A stretch of DNA of 21,239 bases, taken from positions 1 through 21,239 of the forward strand of contig JAZSEL010000148.1 of assembly GCA_045531685.1 (NCBI GenBank), written 5' to 3'. The notes beneath the pieces are model-generated. The model did no database searches. It saw only the letters and a program-made list of their open reading frames with translations, and had not been told where the DNA came from. Numbering within the stretch: position 1 is the first letter of the stretch; every line of letters starts with the position of its first letter. This document shows positions 1-8,419 of this stretch, one piece after another. The translations under genes and the position numbers were made by a program. The stretch comes from RGIG8767 sp045531685 (GTDB lineage: Bacteria > Bacillota > Clostridia > Lachnospirales > Lachnospiraceae).

Positions 1-1806
1 CCTATGCGTCCGTTATTCCCAAAAGATTACCGCAATGATGTTACATTAAACAACATGGTAATGAGCGTTGACCCGGAATGCCGTCCTGAATTAGTAGCAA
101 TGCTTGGTGCTGCTATTGCAACATGTATTTCAGATATCCCATTTGATGGTCCTTGTGCTATGACACAGGTTGGTCTTGTGGATGGTGAGTTAATTATCAA
201 TCCAAATCAGGAACAGTGGAAGAATGGTGATTTGAGCTTAACTGTAGCTTCTACAAGCGAGAAAGTTATCATGATTGAAGCCGGTGCCAATGAAGTACCG
301 GAAGCTAAGATGCTGGAAGCAATTTACATGGCTCATGATGTAAACCAGGAAATCATTAAGTTTATCAACTCTATCGTGGCAGAGGTTGGTAAGACAAAAC
401 ACGAATATACAAGCTGTGCGATTCCGGAAGAATTATTCGATGCAATCAAAGCTATCGTATCACCGGAAGCTATGGAAGAAGCTGTTTTCACAGATGTGAA
501 GCAGGTTCGTGAAGAAAATATCCGTCAGATTAAGGACAAGCTTGCAGAAGCGTTTGCTGAAAACGAAGAATGGTTAGCTTTAATCGACGAAGCAGTATAT
601 CAGTATCAGAAGAAGACAGTACGTAAGATGATTTTAAAAGATCACAAGCGTCCTGACGGCCGTAAGATTGACGAAATCCGTAAACTTGCAGCAGAAGTAG
701 ATATCATTCCTCGTGTACATGGCTCTGCTATGTTTACAAGAGGTCAAACTCAGATTTGTAATGTTACAACATTAGCTCCTCTTTCTGAAATGCAGAAGGT
801 AGACGGACTTGATGCAAACGAAACATGCAAGCGTTACATGCATCATTACAACTTCCCGGCATACTCTGTTGGTGAAACAAAGGTTAGCCGCGGACCGGGA
901 CGTCGTGAAATCGGACACGGAGCATTAGCTGAAAAAGCATTAATGGCAGTTCTTCCAAGTGAAGAAGAATTCCCATATGCAATCCGTACGGTATCCGAAA
1001 CATTTGAAAGTAACGGTTCAACATCCATGGCATCTACCTGTTCATCCTGTATGTCACTTATGGCTGCCGGTGTACCAATCAAGAAGATGGTAGCAGGTAT
1101 CTCCTGTGGTCTTGTAACCGGTGATGCAGATGAAGATTTCGTATTATTAACCGATATCCAGGGACTCGAAGACTTCTTCGGAGATATGGACTTTAAGGTA
1201 ACAGGTACAGAAGACGGTATCACAGCTATCCAGATGGATATTAAGATTCACGGTCTTACAAGAGAAATCGTAGAAGGTGCGATTGCAAGATGTCGTGAAG
1301 CAAGAATGTTCATCATGGAAAACTGCATGAAGCCTGCAATTGCAGCACCTCGTGCAACCGTTGGCAAGTATGCTCCAAAGATTATTTCTCTTACAATTGA
1401 TCCGGAAAAGATTGGTGAAGTGGTTGGTCAGAGAGGTAAGACAATCAACGAAATCATTGCCCGTACAGAAGTTAAGATTGACATTACAGATGACGGTAAG
1501 GTATCTGTATGCGGTACGGATGAGGCAAAGATGGATCAGGCTGTTGACATGATTAAGACAATCGTAACCGATTTCGAAGAAGGTCAGATTTTCAAGGGTG
1601 TTGTAGTAAGCATCAAAGAATTCGGCGCATTCGTTGAATTTGCACCTGGAAAAGAAGGAATGGTTCACATTTCTAAGATCAGCAAAGAACGCATCAACCG
1701 TGTAGAAGATGTTCTTACACTTGGGGATAAGGTTACTGTTGTATGTCTTGGAAAAGACAAGATGGGAAGAACAAGCTTCTCTATCAAGGACGTTCCACAG
1801 AACTAA
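1..1806 (+). CDS. pnp: Polynucleotide phosphorylase, 5'-truncated by the window edge
   Basis: PNPase is a trimeric cytoplasmic 3'-5' exoribonuclease that uses phosphate to degrade RNA. The reading frame is open from base 1 (Pro-Met-Arg-Pro-Leu-Phe-Pro), so the Met at base 4 is internal and about 96 N-terminal residues are missing relative to E. coli numbering. Counting from that Met, the first RNase PH domain is partial, followed by the linker helical domain and the second RNase PH domain. The latter carries the GDMDFK motif, with D390, D396 and K398 corresponding to E. coli D486, D492 and K494. A KH domain follows, with its GQRG loop at about 475-478, and then a C-terminal S1 domain at about 527-595 (GVVVSIKEFGAFVEF). 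All domains after the cut look intact. The gene ends at a strong terminator. Its upstream neighbour, often rpsO, is outside the window. Confidence 0.97.
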   Translation, partial: PMRPLFPKDYRNDVTLNNMVMSVDPECRPELVAMLGAAIATCISDIPFDGPCAMTQVGLVDGELIINPNQEQWKNGDLSLTVASTSEKVIMIEAGANEVPEAKMLEAIYMAHDVNQEIIKFINSIVAEVGKTKHEYTSCAIPEELFDAIKAIVSPEAMEEAVFTDVKQVREENIRQIKDKLAEAFAENEEWLALIDEAVYQYQKKTVRKMILKDHKRPDGRKIDEIRKLAAEVDIIPRVHGSAMFTRGQTQICNVTTLAPLSEMQKVDGLDANETCKRYMHHYNFPAYSVGETKVSRGPGRREIGHGALAEKALMAVLPSEEEFPYAIRTVSETFESNGSTSMASTCSSCMSLMAAGVPIKKMVAGISCGLVTGDADEDFVLLTDIQGLEDFFGDMDFKVTGTEDGITAIQMDIKIHGLTREIVEGAIARCREARMFIMENCMKPAIAAPRATVGKYAPKIISLTIDPEKIGEVVGQRGKTINEIIARTEVKIDITDDGKVSVCGTDEAKMDQAVDMIKTIVTDFEEGQIFKGVVVSIKEFGAFVEFAPGKEGMVHISKISKERINRVEDVLTLGDKVTVVCLGKDKMGRTSFSIKDVPQN

Positions 1807-1820
1807 TATAAAAAGAAAGA

Positions 1821-1851
1821 AAAGCTTCCGCATAATGCGGGAGCTTTTTTT
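1821..1851 (+). terminator. Intrinsic terminator of pnp
   Basis: A 12-bp stem (AAAGCTTCCGCA against TGCGGGAGCTTT, one G-T pair) closes a 3-nt loop and runs into seven T residues. It starts 14 bases after the pnp stop. The T run touches the stop codon of the converging AraC gene (1850-1852). The reverse strand has an A run ahead of the stem, but its U tract after the stem is broken by C and G, so bidirectional use is less certain. Confidence 0.9.
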
Positions 1852-2707
1852 ATGACATAATGGATTTGCGGTATTCGCTTGGTGACATACCACTGTAGCG
1901 CTTAAATGCTTTTGAGAAGGTAAAAGTATCACTATATCCTACGGCATAAGAAATATACTGAATGGAGTACTCCTTAGAGGTAAGATAACGTTCAGCTTCT
2001 TTCATGCGGCAGCGTAATATGTAATCTTGGATGGTGCATCCGGTTGCTTCTTTGAAAAGACGTGCCAGATAACTGCGGTTTAGACCCAGAATGGCAGCAA
2101 CAGTTTCAACTTTTATCTGTTCATTATATTTCAGTTGGATATATTTGATTACCTTACGGACATATTCCAATTGCATATTGGTTGATTCGTGCATCTTGTT
2201 TGTTGAATGTGTGATAATGAAATCCAATATCTCGTATGTTTTTCCCATGCAATAATATTCGTTTTCGTTATTTGCAAATAAATCCCTGAATATCTGCTCA
2301 AATTTATCGGTTTCTCCTGACGGAATAAACACAGGATATTCTTTTGTGATTCCGGCAAGCTGAAAGGCTTCGTTGGCTTTCGGGCCATCTACATGAATCC
2401 AGATATAGACCCATGGGTCTTCCTCATCCGCTTCATAATAAGCAAGAACCTCATCCGGTATTAAAAATCCCTGTTTGGCATTGATGGAATACACTTGGTC
2501 ATTAATGGTGAGACTGCCTTTACCACTTACTACATAATGAAAGATATTCTGGTTGCGGACAATAGGACCGTAGGAATATCCGGGCTGGCATTTATAATGA
2601 CCTATTTCACAGATTGACAGATCACTGTAACCATCAAAATAATAGAACTTACAAAAGTCAGCACCTACGATTTCGGGAGCCGGATTATTAACACTGTACC
2701 TTGCCAT
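1850..2707 (-). CDS. msmR: AraC-family transcriptional regulator of the alpha-galactoside operon (MsmR/RafR-like)
   Basis: This 285-residue protein has an N-terminal cupin-like sugar-sensing domain (about 20-160) and a C-terminal AraC DNA-binding domain with two helix-turn-helix motifs (about 185-283). The first is in VETVAAILGLNRSYLARLFK. The second ends with the family signature VGYSDTFTFSKAFKRYSG followed by SPSEYRK. The start is supported by AGGAGG seven bases upstream of ATG (reverse strand). It is divergent from the GH36 alpha-galactosidase gene, the same arrangement as msmR-aga in Streptococcus mutans. It most likely activates that operon when an alpha-galactoside is present. The family assignment is firm. 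The ligand and the gene symbol are inferred from position. Confidence 0.88.
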   Translation of the reverse strand: MARYSVNNPAPEIVGADFCKFYYFDGYSDLSICEIGHYKCQPGYSYGPIVRNQNIFHYVVSGKGSLTINDQVYSINAKQGFLIPDEVLAYYEADEEDPWVYIWIHVDGPKANEAFQLAGITKEYPVFIPSGETDKFEQIFRDLFANNENEYYCMGKTYEILDFIITHSTNKMHESTNMQLEYVRKVIKYIQLKYNEQIKVETVAAILGLNRSYLARLFKEATGCTIQDYILRCRMKEAERYLTSKEYSIQYISYAVGYSDTFTFSKAFKRYSGMSPSEYRKSIMS

Positions 2708-2863
2708 TTTGTCCTCCTATTGTTACTGTGCAATCAGTTTATATTGACCTAATATATAACAAACTAACATCATTTTATCACAAAACGACATAAACATAAA
2801 AGAGTTTCTTACTTATAATGTTGTACAGGATTAAAGCAAAATGATAACAACTAGGAGGAGACA
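2708..2863. promoter_or_regulatory. Divergent control region between the AraC gene and aga, with candidate aga promoter
   Basis: The aga side has a perfect TATAAT at 2814-2819, but the hexamer 17 bp upstream (2791-2796, TAAACA) is a poor -35, as expected for an activator-dependent promoter. Possible AraC half-sites upstream are CTAACAT (ending 2770) and CGACAT (2786-2791), about 21 bp apart. TTGACC at 2744-2749 recurs before the binding-protein gene. AGGAGG precedes both start codons. I found no convincing promoter for the regulator itself. The half-sites are tentative. Confidence 0.5.
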
Positions 2864-5068
2864 ATGGGTATTATTTTTCATGAGACAACAAAGCAGTTTC
2901 ACTTGTCTAATAAGTGGATTAGTTATGTGATTGGTGTATTACAAAATGGAGAAATAGGACAATTATATTTTGGGAAAAAGATTCATGATAAAGAAGATTA
3001 TTCTTATTTATGGGAGAAGTCATTCCGGCCGATGCAGGTTGGTCTTCCTGAGGACGAGTCTTTTTCTTTGGAACATGCAAGAAGTGAGTATCCGTCTTTT
3101 GGTTCATCGGACTACAGGAATCCGGCTTTTGTAATAAAATATGAGAACGGCTCACATGTATCCCATTTTGAATATGAGGGATATGAGATATATAATGGGA
3201 AAAGACCGCTTCCGGGTCTTCCGGCAACTTATACGGAGGATGATACAGAAGCAGATTCTTTAGTGGTTCGTTGTATGGATCATTTAAGCAATACCGTATT
3301 GGAATTGTGTTATACTGTTTACAGGGATTATCCCGTTATAACCAGAAATTGCAAAATACGTAACAATGGAGAAGAGGCTATTGTACTTGACAGGGCACTT
3401 AGTGCTTCCATTGATTTCCCGGAACATCATTACGAGTGGATGCAGTTCTCAGGTGCATGGGGAAGGGAAAGACGTCCCATTGTTAAATCATTGGATGAAG
3501 GAATGATTTCCATAGGAAGCTTGCGAGGACATTCCAGCGCCAACCACAACCCATTTGTGATTTTAAAGCGTCCGGATGCGACAGAATTTGCCGGTGAAGC
3601 ATTTGGCTTTTCCTTTGTATATAGCGGCAATTTTCTAGCCAGTGCGGAAGTGGATACCTATGGGATGCTTAGAGTAATGATGGGTATTCATCCGGAAGGC
3701 TTTTCGTGGGAACTGAAGACAGGAGAAGAATTTGTTACTCCGGAAGTGGTAATTGCACATTCGGTATGTGGCTTAAACGGGCTTTCACAGACCTATCATG
3801 ACCTTTACCGTAACCGTTTGACAAGGGGAATCTGGAAGTTAAAAGAAAGACCGATTTTGTTAAATAACTGGGAAGCTACCATGATGAGCTTTACAGAAGA
3901 GGATATTTTAAAGATTGCTTCAAAGGGAAAAGAGGCAGGAGTAGAACTCTTTGTATTGGATGATGGCTGGTTTGGTGCAAGAGACGATGATTACAGAGGC
4001 TTGGGTGACTGGTATCCGAACCGTAAAAAATTACCGGGCGGAATAAAAGGATTGTGTGAGAAAATCAATGCCATGGGATTGGAATTTGGTTTTTGGATTG
4101 AACCGGAGATGGTGAATCCGGATTCCGACCTTTACAGAGCCCATCCGGACTGGATTCTTGCTACACCCGGCAGAACGCGTTCTCTGGGAAGGCATCAGAT
4201 GGTTCTTGATTTTTCGAAAAAGGAAGTAGTAGATTATATTTATGGCATGCTCTATGATGTAATCTCGGATGCGAACATTGCTTATATTAAGTGGGACATG
4301 AATCGTACCATCAGTGAATGCTTTAGTCAGGGTAAAGAAGCCTCTGAGCAGGGTAAGGTATACCATAAATATATTCTGGGTGTGTACGATTTATATGAAC
4401 GGTTAATTGCTGATTTCCCAAATATTTTGTTTGAATCCTGTTCCAGTGGTGGCTCCCGTTATGATGCAGGCATGTTATATTATGCACCGCAGACGTGGTG
4501 TTCGGATGATACGGATGCAGTAGAAAGAATCTATATTCAGTACGGGACCACGTACGGATATCCGATTTCTTCCATTGGTGCCCATGTATCGGCAGTTCCG
4601 AACCAGCAGACCGGACGAAGTGTTTCCATTGGGACAAGAGCGGATGTTGCCTGCTTTGGAACATTTGGCTATGAATTAGATTTGAATGAATTGGATGAAG
4701 CAGAATTTGAATGTGTAAGGCAGCAGATAGTTACCATGAAAAAATATCGGGGATTGATTCAAAGCGGAGATTTTTACCGGTTACTTTCTCCTTTTAATAG
4801 TAATGAAGCGGCTTGGATGGTAGTGTCTAAAGATAAAAAAGAAGCGATGGTTGCTTATTATTCCCTCATGGCCAAATCCAATGACGGATATAGAAGATTA
4901 TATCTTACCGGTTTGGATTCCGACTGTTTATATGACATGAATGGTCAGGAATGTTGGGGCGATGAATTGATGGGAGCCGGCGTTATTACAACGGATAATA
5001 ATGAGCACGGAAGTGAATTGAAAGGGGATTTTACATCCAAAATTTTGATTCTCAAAGCAAAAGGGTAG
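2864..5068 (+). CDS. aga: Alpha-galactosidase, glycoside hydrolase family 36
   Basis: This 734-residue cytoplasmic enzyme hydrolyses terminal alpha-1,6-galactose from melibiose, raffinose and stachyose by a retaining mechanism. It has an N-terminal beta-sandwich domain, a central (beta/alpha)8 barrel and a C-terminal beta domain. The nucleophile lies in IKWDMNR (D478) and the general acid/base in CSDDTDAVER (D548). The numbering matches the characterised Geobacillus stearothermophilus enzyme. D366-D367 in LDDGWFGARDDD and the CSSGGSRYD motif line the galactose pocket. There is no signal peptide, so it acts on imported oligosaccharides. The start is fixed by AGGAGGAG eight bases or fewer before ATG. 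Binding-protein and permease genes follow in the same direction. Full length, no defects seen. Confidence 0.96.
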   Translation: MGIIFHETTKQFHLSNKWISYVIGVLQNGEIGQLYFGKKIHDKEDYSYLWEKSFRPMQVGLPEDESFSLEHARSEYPSFGSSDYRNPAFVIKYENGSHVSHFEYEGYEIYNGKRPLPGLPATYTEDDTEADSLVVRCMDHLSNTVLELCYTVYRDYPVITRNCKIRNNGEEAIVLDRALSASIDFPEHHYEWMQFSGAWGRERRPIVKSLDEGMISIGSLRGHSSANHNPFVILKRPDATEFAGEAFGFSFVYSGNFLASAEVDTYGMLRVMMGIHPEGFSWELKTGEEFVTPEVVIAHSVCGLNGLSQTYHDLYRNRLTRGIWKLKERPILLNNWEATMMSFTEEDILKIASKGKEAGVELFVLDDGWFGARDDDYRGLGDWYPNRKKLPGGIKGLCEKINAMGLEFGFWIEPEMVNPDSDLYRAHPDWILATPGRTRSLGRHQMVLDFSKKEVVDYIYGMLYDVISDANIAYIKWDMNRTISECFSQGKEASEQGKVYHKYILGVYDLYERLIADFPNILFESCSSGGSRYDAGMLYYAPQTWCSDDTDAVERIYIQYGTTYGYPISSIGAHVSAVPNQQTGRSVSIGTRADVACFGTFGYELDLNELDEAEFECVRQQIVTMKKYRGLIQSGDFYRLLSPFNSNEAAWMVVSKDKKEAMVAYYSLMAKSNDGYRRLYLTGLDSDCLYDMNGQECWGDELMGAGVITTDNNEHGSELKGDFTSKILILKAKG

Positions 5069-5072
5069 GTCA

Positions 5073-5190
5073 CATTTTGACATATCTATGCAACATTTGA
5101 CCATGTAAAGTGACAAATATTGTGAATATAATGAGCACATAATCAATTGATCAGTTGAAGTGAATATAATTTTTAGTTTATTTTTTTAGG
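5073..5190 (+). promoter_or_regulatory. Candidate promoter and AraC-type direct repeats ahead of the sugar-binding protein gene
   Basis: The 132-bp gap after aga holds two TATAAT boxes (5127-5132 and 5165-5170), neither with a good -35. Two copies of TTTGAC, at 5076-5081 and 5096-5101, lie 20 bp apart. The nearer copy sits just upstream of where the -35 of the first box would fall. This is the usual geometry for AraC-type activators that bind direct repeats. TGAC recurs at 5111-5114. It suggests that the transporter genes can be transcribed separately from aga. Confidence 0.45.
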
Positions 5191-5200
5191 GAGGTATATA

Positions 5201-6547
5201 ATGAAATTAACAAAAGTATTAGCACTTATTCTTGCTACAACAATGACATTCTCACTCTTGGGATGCGGAAGTAAAGAAGCAGCACCTGCAGCACCGGCAG
5301 CAGAAGAGGCAGCACCGGCGGCAGAAGAGGCAGCACCGGCAGAAGAAGAGGCTACAAGTATCGGTTCCAGTGTTGAAGGTGAGCTTACAGTAACAATTTG
5401 GGACGAAGGTCAGAGACCGGGCTTACAGCAGATTGTTGATGAATGGAGCGCACAGTCAGGTGTAAAGGCAACAATCCAGGTAGTTGATTGGAACAGTTAT
5501 TGGACATTATTGGAAGCAGGCGCAACCGGAGGAGAACTTCCTGACGTATTCTGGATGCATTCAAATGTGGCTCAGATGTACATGGAAAACGATATGCTTC
5601 TTGACCTTACAGACAGAATCAGCGCAAGTGATAAGATTGATCTTGGCAATTACTATGAAGGTATCGTAAAGCTTTATCAGTCTGAAGGAAAACAGTATGC
5701 GATTCCAAAGGATATTGATACCATTGCATTATGGTATAATAAGACAATCTTTGATGAAATGGGTGTAGCTTATCCGGATGAAACATGGACATGGAATGAT
5801 TTCGCAGATGCAGCAGCAAAACTTACAAATGAGGAACATTGGGGTTATGCAATTCAGCCGGGAAACAACCAGGAAGGTTTCTATAACACAATTTACTCCA
5901 TGGGTGGTTCTGTAATCAGCGAAGATAAGAAAACATCCGGATTTGATGATCCTAACACAATTAAAGCTATGACTCTTTTTACAGATATGATTGCAGCCGG
6001 CAGTTGTCCGGATCTTGCAACAGTTTCTGAAACAGCTCCTAACGAACTTCTTTGTGCAGGTAAGGTGGCAATGTCCATCAATGGTTCCTGGATGCTTGCC
6101 GGTTACCGTGACAACGAATACGCAGCAGCAAACTGTGACGTAGCAGTTCTTCCTTATACAAATGACCCTTCTGATCGAGTATCTATTTATAACGGTCTTG
6201 GATGGGCAGCAGCTGCTAACGGCAAAAATCTTGATGCTGCTTGGTCACTGATTGAGCACCTTACATCTAAAGAAGGTCAGTTAAAGCAGGCAGAACTTGG
6301 TGTTACAATGTCAGCTTATGAAGGAACATCTGATGCATGGGTTAACTGTGTGGATTGTTTTGACCTTAGTGGACATATGGATATGCTTAATGCAAAACTC
6401 GTATTCAGACCTTACTCCAGAGTTACCACAGTTTGGGAAGATATGATGACAGAAAAATTAAAAGAAGCGTGGACCGGCGAAAAAGCAACCGCTGATGTTT
6501 GTGCTGAAATTGCAGAAGCAATGAATGAAGCTCTTGCAGAAGAATAG
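5201..6547 (+). CDS. msmE: Lipoprotein sugar-binding protein of an ABC transporter (MsmE/RafE-like)
   Basis: This is the extracellular solute receptor of a CUT1 carbohydrate importer, 448 residues long. The signal peptide ends in a lipobox, LLGC, so C22 is lipidated and the protein is anchored to the outer face of the membrane. Residues 23-50 are an Ala/Pro/Glu-rich linker of near-repeats of AAPAAEE. The rest is a family 1 extracellular binding fold, recognisable from LTVTIWDEGQRPGLQQIVDEW, ALWYNKTIFDEMG and the late NGSWMLAGYRD segment. GGAGG lies nine bases before ATG. Two permease genes follow. The position next to a GH36 enzyme suggests raffinose-family oligosaccharides or melibiose as ligand, which the sequence alone cannot prove. 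Confidence 0.93.
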   Translation: MKLTKVLALILATTMTFSLLGCGSKEAAPAAPAAEEAAPAAEEAAPAEEEATSIGSSVEGELTVTIWDEGQRPGLQQIVDEWSAQSGVKATIQVVDWNSYWTLLEAGATGGELPDVFWMHSNVAQMYMENDMLLDLTDRISASDKIDLGNYYEGIVKLYQSEGKQYAIPKDIDTIALWYNKTIFDEMGVAYPDETWTWNDFADAAAKLTNEEHWGYAIQPGNNQEGFYNTIYSMGGSVISEDKKTSGFDDPNTIKAMTLFTDMIAAGSCPDLATVSETAPNELLCAGKVAMSINGSWMLAGYRDNEYAAANCDVAVLPYTNDPSDRVSIYNGLGWAAAANGKNLDAAWSLIEHLTSKEGQLKQAELGVTMSAYEGTSDAWVNCVDCFDLSGHMDMLNAKLVFRPYSRVTTVWEDMMTEKLKEAWTGEKATADVCAEIAEAMNEALAEE

Positions 6548-6600
6548 AAAGGTACCCTTTCTTAGACAAAGAAATGTAATTTGTTGAAATAAAAAGGTTG

Positions 6601-6633
6601 GAAAGTGCAACATGGGTTCTGTGTTGCACTTTC
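6601..6633 (+). other. Intercistronic hairpin between binding protein and first permease
   Basis: A perfect 12-bp stem (GAAAGTGCAACA against TGTTGCACTTTC) closes a 9-nt loop. No T run follows, so it is not a normal terminator. Hairpins here commonly protect the upstream binding-protein message or reduce read-through, giving more binding protein than permease. That role is inferred from transporter operons in general. Confidence 0.7.
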
Positions 6634-6682
6634 TATACAAGAGAATACATGTAAAAAAAGAAATAACTATAAGGAGAATATT

Positions 6683-7573
6683 TTGAAAACAACAAAAATG
6701 ACTCCACGACAAAAAAATGAGATGCTTTGGGGATGGGTGTTTATTGCACCAACTATGATAGGTTTAATTGTACTGAATATTATTCCTATCTTTCAGACAA
6801 TACACCAGAGCTTTTATAAAACAGGGGATTTTGGTAAAGGCAACAAGTTTGTTGGACTTGCTAATTATGAGAAAGTGTTCGGGGATTCAGAAGTATGGCA
6901 GGCACTTTGGAATACCGTGAAATATGCAATTATTGAGGTGCCGGTTTCTGTGGTGATTGCATTGATGCTGGCAGTATTTCTAAATAAAAAAATAAAGGGA
7001 CGTAGTGCATTCAGAACTATTATGTTTCTGCCGATGATTGTTGCACCGGCAGCAATTGCTATGGTATGGAAATGGATATATAATTCCAACTTTGGCCTTA
7101 TTAACAATACATTGGGTATTGATGTGAATTGGATTTCAAATCCGCAAATTGCCATTTATTCTATTGCGATAATTGGTATTTGGGGAGTTATCGGATATAA
7201 TATGGTACTTTTTATTGCCGGATTACAGGAAGTGCCGAGAGATTATTACGAAGCAGCTTCGCTGGATGGAGCGAGTGGGTGGAAACAGTTTATCTACATA
7301 ACGGTTCCGCTTATTTCTCCGACGATTTTCTTTGTTCTTGTTACAAGAATAATCGCGGCTATGCAGGTATTTGACGTAATCTATATGATTATCGACTACA
7401 ATAATCCGGCATTGAAGAAGACGGAGTCATTGGTATATCTCTTCTACAAATATTCCTTTGAACAGAGTAAGAAGGGATATGGTGCAACCGTAGTTGTAGT
7501 TCTTCTGGCAGTGATTATGCTTCTTACGGTAGTTCAGCTGATTGGTCAAAAGAAATGGGTTCATTATGAATAG
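6683..7573 (+). CDS. msmF: ABC sugar transporter permease (MsmF/MalF-like)
   Basis: This integral membrane subunit is 296 residues from the chosen TTG start. That start has AAGGAG at 6671-6676 with a 6-base spacer. An in-frame GTG at 6605 would begin inside the intercistronic hairpin and has no ribosome binding site. About six transmembrane helices are visible, beginning with WGWVFIAPTMIGLIVLNIIP. The cytoplasmic EAA loop that docks on the ATPase is present (YEAASLDGASGWKQFIYI, EAA at 190-192, then the conserved VPL). It pairs with the next gene to form the heterodimeric channel. The family is firm and the substrate is inferred from the alpha-galactosidase upstream. Confidence 0.93.
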   Translation: MKTTKMTPRQKNEMLWGWVFIAPTMIGLIVLNIIPIFQTIHQSFYKTGDFGKGNKFVGLANYEKVFGDSEVWQALWNTVKYAIIEVPVSVVIALMLAVFLNKKIKGRSAFRTIMFLPMIVAPAAIAMVWKWIYNSNFGLINNTLGIDVNWISNPQIAIYSIAIIGIWGVIGYNMVLFIAGLQEVPRDYYEAASLDGASGWKQFIYITVPLISPTIFFVLVTRIIAAMQVFDVIYMIIDYNNPALKKTESLVYLFYKYSFEQSKKGYGATVVVVLLAVIMLLTVVQLIGQKKWVHYE

Positions 7574-7591
7574 GAAGGGGTGAGATGATAG

Positions 7592-8419
7592 ATGAAAAAA
7601 ATAAAAATTAGTACAATCTTAATGTATATAATCTTGATTTTCTTTGCTTTTATCATGTTGGCTCCTTTTGCTTGGATGTTCTTGACTGCATTTAAGACAA
7701 CTGCAGAGACTATGCAGGTAGATCCGTTTGTAATAGTACCTAAGGTATGGCAGGTTGAGAACTTTGGAAAAGTTATCGAAGCTATGAATTTTGTAAAATT
7801 GTACATTAACACGATTTCTATGATTGCGTTGCGGGTGTTATGTGCGATTCTTACATCTACATTAGCGGGATATGCATTTGCAAGACTTGAATTCAAAGGA
7901 AAAAACCTTATGTTTGGCTTGGTTTTGTTTCAAATGATGATTCCGGTACAAATTTTCATTATTCCACAGTACGTTATGGTAAGTAAGCTTCATCTTACAA
8001 ATACAGTATGGGGACTTGTATTTCCGGGACTTGTATCTGCATTCGGTACATTTCTCTTAAAGCAGGCGTATATGGGATTGCCAAGAGATTTGGAGGAGGC
8101 CGCCAGATTGGATGGATGCAATATACCGCAGACATTTTTATTTGTTATGGCGCCTCTTGCAAAGTCATCCATGGTTGCTTTGGGTATTTTCACAGCAGTA
8201 TTTGCTTATAAGGATCTTATGTGGCCGATGATTGTTTGTCCGGATTCTAATAAGACGACACTTGCATCTGCACTTGCCAAGATGAGCGGGCAGTATGCGC
8301 AAAAATATCCGGAACTTATGATGGCAGCATTGATTTCATGCGTTCCAATGATTATCATTTATATTTTCTTCCAAAAGCAGTTCATTGAAGGAATTGCCAC
8401 ATCAGGAGGTAAATTATAG
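7592..8419 (+). CDS. msmG: ABC sugar transporter permease (MsmG/MalG-like)
   Basis: This is the second membrane subunit of the importer, 275 residues, with six predicted helices starting at TILMYIILIFFAFIMLAPFAWM. The EAA loop reads EEAARLDGCNIPQTFLF (EAA at 169-171) followed by MAPL. The gene starts 18 bp after the first permease, with GGAAGGGG upstream. Its last six bases overlap the end of the converging AraC gene. No ATP-binding subunit follows, so the transporter presumably borrows a shared MsmK/MsiK-type ATPase encoded elsewhere, as is known for many Firmicute CUT1 systems. Confidence 0.93.
   Translation: MKKIKISTILMYIILIFFAFIMLAPFAWMFLTAFKTTAETMQVDPFVIVPKVWQVENFGKVIEAMNFVKLYINTISMIALRVLCAILTSTLAGYAFARLEFKGKNLMFGLVLFQMMIPVQIFIIPQYVMVSKLHLTNTVWGLVFPGLVSAFGTFLLKQAYMGLPRDLEEAARLDGCNIPQTFLFVMAPLAKSSMVALGIFTAVFAYKDLMWPMIVCPDSNKTTLASALAKMSGQYAQKYPELMMAALISCVPMIIIYIFFQKQFIEGIATSGGKL

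Noticed and set aside
1147..1932. Long open frame antisense to pnp (261 codons), and a second one at 846-1223
   Set aside because: Both lie opposite highly conserved pnp codons, have Cys/Asn/Phe-rich products of no recognisable fold and no ribosome binding site. They are frame shadows, and one runs across the terminator.
6601..6633. Intrinsic terminator after the binding-protein gene
   Set aside because: The stem is strong, but no T run follows and the permease genes continue the operon. Treated as an intercistronic hairpin.
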